From Fomes fomentarius (lineage: Eukaryota > Basidiomycota > Agaricomycetes > Polyporales > Polyporaceae): 64,000 nucleotides of DNA. The translations under genes and the position numbers were made by a program. The DNA lies in NCBI GenBank assembly GCA_022606135.1, contig JABYQN010000004.1, forward strand, positions 2,852,001-2,916,000. Reading direction: 5' to 3'. Positions 54,316 through 64,000 of the stretch are shown here, one piece after another. Position 1 is the first letter of the stretch; each line of letters opens with the position of its first letter. The notes below the pieces were generated by a model that was not told the origin of the DNA, did no database searches, and worked only from the letters and a program-made list of their open reading frames with translations.

Positions 54316-57221
54316 ATGTCTATCTCAACACGATACACGGGCACATCTTCTTGCCTGGCTGCAGGTATGGCTACCCGCGCCAGCCTGCGCTTCCACCGCT
54401 CGTCCAGCCAAGCTAACACTCGTGCAGAAGTCAACCAGGACAGCAAGATCGTCTTCGAGGCATGGCGCGAAGAGCTCAAAGGCAGGATCCACATCTACAA
54501 ACACTCCACCGAAAGCTACCTCGACACTTTCGTTCCCTGCTCGACGCCTTACATACGCTCCCAACACAAGATTTCAAGAGGGCCGTTCAGCTCCTATCTA
54601 CCGAAGAAGGGCCAGGAGAAGGAGTCGTACCCCGGACTGGTGCGCTGGTTATTCTTCTATCGTGTCATCGCCCTTCTAACCCTTCTCTTAAGCTTGCTGG
54701 CCTGAACAAGCTTGTGTCTTCCTTTGAGGACGATTGCAAGCTCACTTTCCATGCTACCCACGACTGCATGATGTCCTTCCCTTTCGATGCCTTCGCCGAG
54801 AACCATCACAAATCCGCGCCTGATATCGCTGTCTCATTCCCCGGCGACACACCTTCTCTAGAAGACATCAAGAGCGCTCAGTGGCAACGCATCTCGACCG
54901 TCTTGGAGGTCAAAACCACACCCGCCAAGGATCCGTTCGCCACTGGAAGGAAGGGCAATAAACATCAACGCACAGCAATTCAACTGGCCCGTAACGCACG
55001 CAATCTCCTTATAGCGCACGGGTCTCTTGCGGTCATTGTGCTGGGCATCTACGGCACTACCGCTCGAATCGCACGTTTTGACCACACCTCTGCTGTGGTC
55101 TCGCAGCCTTTCGACATCAAGCAACAGCCCCACCTGCTTCAGAGGTTCTTCTGGCATTTCACTCATCCCTGTGTGGGCACCTCTGTCGTTGGCTGCGATC
55201 CGACTTGCCGGAAGTTGTCGGTCGACGACGAAGAATGGGTGAAATCGCAGCTCCGTCGTTCAGGCATGGACGATAGCGAGGTCGATACCCGCACCGTGGA
55301 GATTGCCAAAGGTCGGAGAGTCGAAGTGTACAACGAGCTTGACGGGTCGACGACGCCTTATCTTCTGTATCAGCTCATCGATGTCAATGCGCGGCTCTTT
55401 TCGCGTGCTACCACTGTCTGGCGGGCGCTCGAGGATACTCGTATTCTGGACCCTGACGGGGACGGGACTCTGATTGACGACCCCGATACTACCGACGAGA
55501 CTGTGAGGACGGTGATCTTCAAGGAGGCATGGCGACAGCTTGTTCGCATTTCCGAAGTGCGATTCTACGAGCGCATGACACAAGCTTTTACTCGGGAGGA
55601 TGATTGGGTCGGACTTCCGAGGTTCATAGGAGGAGGAGACCAAGGCGTGCGAGAAGTGAGGAGCTGGATGGAGTCCTCTCCGAACCTCAGTATCCTTGAA
55701 GGAAAGCAGGGCTTACGGCTGCAATCCACTGATGCGTCATCCGCCTCTAGTTCTACCGACAGCAGTCCGTCCTCCTCTCAAACGACTGAGGAAGCAGAGG
55801 CGGCATTCCCGCTACCTTATCCTCAACACCAGACGTTCTCTTGGGCGATTGGGTTGGGGAAGGACTACACATCTCGAGAGCGGAGCCAGATGCGGATGGT
55901 AGTGGCTGACGTTGGACGCCCTCTCAACGAGTTCGAGAGCACGTTTCAGGTGGTATTGGCAATAATGATGGCAATTGAGGGTGAGCAGTTCTGTCCTTCA
56001 CTACTTCGCGTCATCATTGTACTAACCTCGCGGCAGGACATAAATCCGCATGGGAGATCGCAGGTATCCTCCATCGTGACATCAGTCTCGGGAACATCCT
56101 AATCGCAGAGGATTCCACGCGTGGCGGATTCCTCCATGACTTCGACTATAGCTCCATGACGGAGGTGATACCCGGGAGGCAATCTGACCCAGTCAGTGCT
56201 GCTCTCTTCGAGGTGATCAAACTAGACGACCATCGCAAAGAGCGGACGGTAAGCGAGTATGTCTCCGATTCACGGTGCCCCTTTACTGATTTGGTGGTTA
56301 CATTAGGGAACTTTCTACTACATGGCGGCAGCGATCCTTGGCAGTCACATACCGATAATCCATGATGTCCACCATGACCTCGAGTCAGCCTACTGGGTTC
56401 TCCTCTGGCTCGTCTTACGACACACGGAACATAATCTTGGACAACTGGTGTGCAAGAACGTCTTTGTTTTCGGCGACGATGACAAAGCCGCTGCCGCCAA
56501 GTATCTATGGGTCATTCTTCATTCGAAGGAGCTGGTCGTGAAGGGAAATGAGCCCCTCACGACTCTCCTCCTCGAGTTCAGGTCTCTTTTGTATCGCTCG
56601 GCTGACCACCCAAATCCCGCAGAGATCCTGAATCACGACTCTGTCCTCGAGATCTTCCGGAAGGCCATCAGTCAGGAGAAGAATTGGCCGAAGGACGACT
56701 TTATCCAGTGCACACTACTCGACAGGCATGTAGGCACTGCGGTCGCAGGAGCAACGGGAACGACGGGGCTTGGCGACGACGAATTGGTTCTCGACGTTGA
56801 TATACCCATCGAAGAGGAAGATGACGACGACGAGGTTGACGATCCGGAAGAAGAGGATGGACCGTCCGAGGACGAAATCGAAGCAGCCGGGCTTGAAGAA
56901 GCATTGGAGGCACTCGAAGTAGAAGTAGCAATCGGACGCCGCGCCGACCAGGACGAAGAGAATGAGGTTGCGCAGGCTCATTCCCCTCCGGCTGCTACCC
57001 GTGGAGATGGCCCACGCACTCGCGCACAAACCAAGCGTCAAGCGGCGGCTCCCGCAGAGCCAGCGACAGTCCCACAAGCTGGACCCTCTAATAGCGGTGG
57101 ATCGTCGAAGAGGCGGAAGCTGAACGCCAGTGCCCCTCCTCCCGCTCGTGTGCAGCCCAAGCGACGAGGGTCGAGGAATGGTAGTCGAGGGAAATGGAGT
57201 GGCCCGAGCAAGAAGACGTGA
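54316..57221 (+). CDS. FunK1 fungal-type protein kinase, copy 8 (891 aa)
   Basis: Five exons: 54316-54364, 54428-54639, 54693-55980, 56037-56248 and 56307-57221, in frame to 2676 nt. It is nearly identical to copy 5 through most of its length and inverted relative to it. It shows PD, E-V-K, QLARNAR, FKEAW, HRD at 529-531, DFDYSS and HDLESAYWVLLWLVLRHT. The tail has a long acidic run (EEEDDDDEVDDPEEEDG), then GGSSKRRK. The hinge-like strand reads ERSQMR as in copy 5. Differences from copy 5 cluster in the tail and in small indels, so the tail evolves fastest. The promoter is uninterrupted. Confidence 0.88.
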
Positions 57222-57839
57222 TCGGGAGGGTTCTTCTACTACCGTCGAACGTCAGTGGGGGGGTGTCACGATCATTCCATGTCGTAGTATCAAATCACGG
57301 TTATGTTCCCTTCAAGTTCGCGCACTCCTGTTGCTGTACCACAGTGAAGTATATATAGTGTCATATCCCTAGCCCGAAACTTGAAGTCATCAGAGATCTT
57401 ACATGCAAATAGTCAGCAAATCTGGTGTAAAGGTAAAGTTGAGCACAACGACACAGGCACTCACCATGCCGGTTTACGCGAGCCGCAGGTTTGCGCGTCG
57501 CGCTCAGTCCTACTGTTGAACGGTCACCTGCTGTCGCGCACGGCCGCGCACTGGCAAAGTGACCACATCCATACAACGGGGAGGGGCAAAAATCTAACTT
57601 CCTTCAACATTGAACTTGGTCATATCACCACGACATGAGCTACATTGTAGACAAGACACGGATTACAATCCTTATCTAGATCGTTGAAGGCGGATTTGGT
57701 ACAGAGCGAATCGGAGAACGGCAACACGAGACACACATAAAACTCTCCATCGAGAGATCCACTGTCTAGGAAGGCGGGCTGCAATGGTCCATGTGAGATT
57801 GAGCAAGAACGGTGTGTATCGCGAACTTCAAGTTGTGAC
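57222..57839. other. Intergenic between convergent FunK1 copy 8 and peroxidase
   Basis: Convergent 3' ends with nothing recognisable between them. Confidence 0.5.
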
Positions 57840-59647
<1,808 letters not shown>

Positions 59648-60943
59648 GATGAGGCGTCAGGAATGCTAGTGAGAGTATGGGGTGGATCCCTGAGGTCAAG
59701 CTCGATGCATCGCTACTTAAATACTGCTCAGAAAGCACGAAGAAAAGTATCGAAATCTCGGATCGAACAACATACTGCAGCATGAGTTCAGTTCTCAATG
59801 CTCGTCCCACAACTACGGCCAATCGTTACGGGCCCATTTCCTAGCCGCATTCCCGAGACCAGGAATATGGTTGTAAGAGCTGGTCCACGTCGACATGGTA
59901 TGAGCTGCGGGCCAATTACGCCCAGGAGTCCAGCCTCGCGAGGGACGGCAAGGATTCGGTATCTGCTGAACCGGGGCCGAGGACAACTCTTACAGAAAAG
60001 AATGAGTAACAGCACGCCTTTGGTACTCAGGAAGACTGACCATGGCTATGGTATACACCCATGTTGCAGGGAATACGAAGCGCCCTGTTGTCGGCACGGC
60101 GTTGGTGACGAGAGAATAGTCATGGCCCATGTGTGAGGCTAAGTAGGCTATCCAATACTGCGACTGCCCGCTATTTAGGTCGTGGAATCTGAGGTGAGTT
60201 ATTCTTGGAAGGGTTCGAGGCATGAATAGGGATGTACTATTTAGGTCCGAGGCCTGTGTCAGGGTTCACACGAGTAGTACCAACATCAAGTCCAGTGTGG
60301 GTGTTCGACACCGGCACCATGGGAAATGCACGAAAAACTTTCGAACTCGCTGGGAGAGTTGTTCGTGCGACTCAGAATACCGCGCGCTGATGGTAACTTC
60401 GGCAACGAGGTCATAGTGGGGACCGGAGCTGCGTAGCAGCACTGGAGCGACCCATGAAATCACACGTCCACAGATATTGTTAAGAATAGTCCCCTGCAGA
60501 AATATACTCCCTAAGCTTCAGAGATACTGTTGCCAATATAGAGTACAGTGAGACAAGTCGACTCACTTTTCTCGGAGACTCCCGGATGGCCAGAGCGCGG
60601 CAGATGTCCCGCTTGCAATTTCTCATGATTAAAATGCAGCAGTGATGCTGGTGAACAGAGAGTGACGAAAGGCACTTCGAGGTTCAAGAAGTGGAAGTTG
60701 AGTTGGCGGCGGGCCTCGCAAGCCATGCATATCAGGTACAAACATATATGTGGCGTGGGAGAGCTTCCACCCGAGCGCTTGGACTTTTTCATTCCGTCAA
60801 CCGAACGTTAACCGTCTGGTCTTCAGTGCTTCATATGAATCATATCCAATACTACGATTCGCAACATCCTTCATAACATCGAGCGTCTCTATCGACTTAC
60901 GCAACGAGTCTCGGAACACTGACCGTTGAGCCACGAAATCACC
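59648..60943. other. Intergenic between divergent peroxidase and F-box genes
   Basis: Holds the peroxidase promoter near 59650-59800 and otherwise only short unsupported frames. No repeat or RNA gene is visible. Confidence 0.45.
59716..59724 (-). promoter_or_regulatory. TATA-like element of the peroxidase gene
   Basis: On the minus strand this reads TATTTAAG, about 70-75 bp before the start codon, a usual place for a core promoter element in secreted fungal enzyme genes. Confidence 0.5.
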
Positions 60944-62785
60944 ATGACGACGTGTGGCGAAAGCGCACAACTTGAAAATTTGCAGCTGCAATCTGTCTCG
61001 TAAGTTGCAACAACCAAGTGACCTCCGACATGCTACTAGTATGCTGATACACTCGCTTGCAGCGCGAATAGTCTCAATGTACTCTATGACGACGTGTTAC
61101 TGACATTGTTCGAGTACCTTCGTGGAACTGGAAGCCTCTTCAAATTAGCCCAGACTTGTCGACGGTTCCGCATTGCGCTGAAACCGATGCTGTTCGCCAA
61201 ATGCCGCATTCGCAGTGAAGTAACCTACACACACACAGCCCTGCCTCCTTCTACGATCTGGCCATACATCCGGTGAGTCGCACGCAAATCCACAGACCAG
61301 ATTCGACTCATCATGGCGATATCCTAGGTTCATGAGCGTGGCGTGCACCTTCCCTCCCTTACGCGGCCGGAAGGACTATGGCATGGCCGACTTTCAAGAT
61401 TCCTACGGACCTCTCATGAACGCCCTCTCCCTCATGCCCAATCTCGTATCAATCGACCTCGATGCATGGCGACCGATTGACTGTGATGTGGCAGTGATCC
61501 CTTGGGAGGCTGTAAAGGCCATGCTCACACCGCCGCAGCTTCGTGACGTCCGATTCTCCGGCGGTTTCGACGACAGGATCGTCCTGCCCAACCAGGACGA
61601 GCTACTTTCCTCGCTGCCGGTGGCGCCTCTCAAGAGCTACACGCGGGTCCCCGCCCATTACGGTACAACGGATGACCCGACATCTCTAGAGATTCACTTC
61701 GTGTCGTCACTTGCGGAGAGGCCTGAAGTGCACGAGTCGCTCGAGACGCTCGTTCTGCCGAGTGAGTGCGCGCCGTTGAAGTCTTTCCACACGCACGTCT
61801 GGCCTCGGCTCCGTGTGCTGTCGCTGCGTGGACCACTCAAAAACCTCAAAGAACGTGAAGGCGGCCTGGTGCCTTGGATGGCGTTTCTCGGCCACATGCC
61901 TCAGCTCGCCTCGCTGACCTTGGATTTTGCTAATCCCGACGGCGAGTCTAGACAGCCCATCTGGCCGCACAACGCGGACTTCACATGCCCCTGGCAAAAC
62001 CTCGAATCCCTATCCATCACGTATCCTCACCCAGAGGACGAGCTCTATTCCCACTTACCACCATCCCTCAGGCAGCTCTCCTTGCGCTGTTGGCCCCGTC
62101 ATTATATCTACCTGGCACCCGAAGAGCGGCACCACGTAGAAATGCTTGGGTGGCGTTCACCTATATCAACCGCATCGGAGATGCTCGCGGCCTTGCGTGC
62201 GTGCAAGTTGACGCTCCTCGATCAGCTCGATATCGAGTTTGAAGAAGATCCGGGCGACGGAGCCCTCTTCTGGAGTCTTCCGACCTTGTTCCCGAACCTC
62301 ACCGTCTTGACCATCCACAGATATCGCTCTCGGTCAAGCGAAGTGGTCCCCGTGGTGCGTCTTGATTTCTCATCATGAACCACTTGAACTGATAATGATG
62401 GATGCCACAGGCGTCCATCTCAGAGGCCCTTTCCCCTCTGCATAAGCTCCGTGTACTCAAATTGCACCTCGACTTCCCGAACGCCCCGCCCCTCTTTGCC
62501 AGGAGTCGACCCGCCGAGGTGCTTGATACCCTACAGCAAACTGCAGACTGTTTCGCACGTAATCTTGCTGGCGTGGAATGGGTCTGTGTCCTGGTCCGTC
62601 ACCGTAACATGAACCGATTCACCCCGTATCGTGTCGTTCGCGATGGCAATACACCACGCGCCGAGTACGATATGCGCGCGAGTGATGCTGGCGGAGTTCC
62701 GTGCGTATCAGTGTGCCTTACGCCGCACTTGATGTCTGCTGACCATCTTTATATAGGATCTATGATGATTTCGGACCACCTGTGA
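60944..62785 (+). CDS. F-box/LRR-like protein (555 aa)
   Basis: Exons: 60944-60999, 61063-61272, 61328-62354 and 62411-62785, in frame to 1668 nt. Residues about 19-65 form an F-box: SLNVLYDDVLLTLFEYL, then LFKLAQTCRRFRIALKPMLF. The rest contains leucine-rich-repeat-like strands (LRDVRFSGGF, LETLVLPSECAP, WPRLRVLSLRG, LASLTLDFANP, SHLPPSLRQLSLRCW, LTVLTIHRY, LHKLRVLKLHLDF). The F-box would bind Skp1, and the repeats would select substrates for ubiquitination. The set of motifs is shared, in order, with the damaged gene at 48143-49806. The final 25 residues are less certain, because an intron near 62700 could give a different end. Such F-box/LRR genes are numerous in Agaricomycetes; the target is unknown. 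Confidence 0.8.
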
Positions 62786-64000
62786 GCCGCTTCATCAGGT
62801 GACAGTCATAATTCACTTTTTCCTGTTATACATGGACCAGTGTATGTACGGCAGACATGGACTACGGGGTAAGAGGCGGACGGACGAAACTTCCCACTTC
62901 ATGCTCATGCTGAGGAGCGAACCTGAGTTGTGGGTGCTCTCCGGAGAGTGTTGGAAGCTCGAGCTCGACGAACGTTGCTTGGAAGAAGTTCTAGGTATAC
63001 AGGTTGTAAGAAGATCTGAACCCACCAATGACGAAACCAAGATGACGTACAACACCGAGTATGAAATTGTTATCTTGTGCGGTAGACCATACCAATCCTC
63101 TCCGTTCGTGGTCGCAAAGGAACGGGGAGAGCGGGCACTTGTACGTTCCTTGAGACTCTTGTGGCCCGTTGCCAATGTGAAACATAACACGTGAGTCGGT
63201 GAGAGAGACCCCGTTTTGGACTACCCGCAGGCCAGATTTGTCGCAGGCGAAGTATTTCCGTAACGCCTCACACGTGATATGTGGGAAATACGTGCAGGAT
63301 GTCCCTCAAAAGAACACCTGGTTAGTGTAAGGTCAACCCAGTCTCCAGAATCAACCCACCGGTATCCACGTCAAATCTCACTGTGATTTGGGGTGGTCCA
63401 AAAGAAGCTGGAGTGTGATAACGAGAGAGAGAGAGAATAGAAGCCCGCGCGCCACAGAGTGATATCGGTCGACGTGCTCAAGTCGCTTGCTCCACACATG
63501 TCGGACCTCTGAAACCCTGCAGTGCTGCACACACAGTACATACGAGCGAGTCAATCGATGCCATGCATCAGCCGTATGATCTGCTTCTCCAAGATTCTGC
63601 AGCAGCTGCGTGTTCTGCTCATACCACAAGCGAGACCCGAGACCACGTAGAAGCTCTTTGAAGCCGCATACGTATCTGAAGATCCAGTATCACCCGCCAA
63701 AGGACTTCATTGAAGTAAAGTCGGCTGGGCCTCAGTACGCTGAACGAATATGTCAAAAGTGCAGTCCGTCGCACCTCTGAGCCCGTGTTTGAGTTTATGT
63801 TTGTGTTCATAATCGTCAGGCTAAAGACCGGGCCATTCTCTCACCACGCGATTCACGCCATACTAAGCAGCCAATGCGGTGACATCCGTCGGACATGTAA
63901 TCGTGAGCAACACTCGGATCTCCGGTCATCCAACCTCTCATGCCTCTCCTATACTGGTCGCTGCACGTTCTCGCTGTCGCACAGACTATATGCTATGCCA
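62786..64000. other. 3' region, no gene recognised
   Basis: A 131-codon frame at 62799-63194 is open, but its opposite strand is equally open and it shows no domain, so I do not call it. It might be the 3' untranslated region or an extra exon of the F-box gene. A GA repeat lies at about 63423-63436. Nothing else is recognisable up to the window edge. Confidence 0.4.

Noticed and set aside
54462..56102. Single 546-codon frame covering FunK1 copy 8 exons 2-4
   Set aside because: It retains introns by chance and starts out of frame; the spliced model gives the family N-terminus and matches the other copies.
62799..63194. Possible 131-codon gene
   Set aside because: No domain, no splice continuity, and the opposite strand (63190-62813) is open as well.

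Overview
The window looks like genomic DNA of a wood-decaying basidiomycete (Agaricomycetes, probably a white-rot polypore or relative). Genes are dense and split by many 45-90 bp introns with GT..AG (occasionally GC..AG) borders and CTAAC/CTGAC-like branch sites. The gene content also fits: a class II secreted heme peroxidase with versatile-peroxidase residues, an expanded FunK1 (fungal-specific kinase) family, an SRA-YDG methyl-DNA reader, F-box/LRR genes, and a chromodomain Ty3 retrotransposon carrying nested DNA transposons.

Layout. 1-748 is a non-coding repeat seen again at about 41165-42000. 1680-3005 is an intact five-exon medium-chain reductase. 4514-10669 (minus) holds two FunK1 genes, the second frameshifted. 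11730-14011 (minus) is an ERV41/ERGIC2-type vesicle cargo receptor, flanked by inverted copies of a roughly 270-300 bp sequence. 15337-18190 and 22557-25335 (plus) are two intact FunK1 genes with a Ser/Pro-rich two-TM protein between them (19276-21217). 26022-28942 (minus) is another FunK1 gene, with a 2.89 kb TA-flanked DNA transposon 18 bp upstream of its start codon. 31932-40859 is a Ty3 chromovirus (minus) with identical 268 bp LTRs; its pol is broken by a hAT derivative and by a second TIR element. 42330-45152 is a FunK1 pseudogene, and 46064-47642 the SRA-YDG gene. 48143-49806 (minus) is an F-box/LRR gene with a nonsense codon in the F-box. 50351-53288 and 54316-57221 are two further intact FunK1 genes. 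57840-59647 (minus) is the peroxidase (12 exons) and 60944-62785 an intact F-box/LRR paralogue.

What ties the window together is FunK1: eight gene-length copies plus one tail relic, in nearly identical inverted pairs (7.8-10.7 kb with 42.3-45.2 kb; 26.0-28.9 kb with 54.3-57.2 kb). All eight share an exon-intron plan, a kinase domain with HRD and DFD motifs, and an N-terminal block with PD ... (E/D)xK ... Q, the signature of a PD-(D/E)XK nuclease-like fold. Most have a basic, nuclear-signal-like motif in a variable tail. A nuclease-like domain joined to a kinase in a duplicating, decaying, transposon-riddled cluster is the most intriguing system here, and it resembles genetic-conflict or effector gene families. 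That function is inference only. Exon borders were worked out by hand from splice signals and reading-frame continuity, and no database search was possible.
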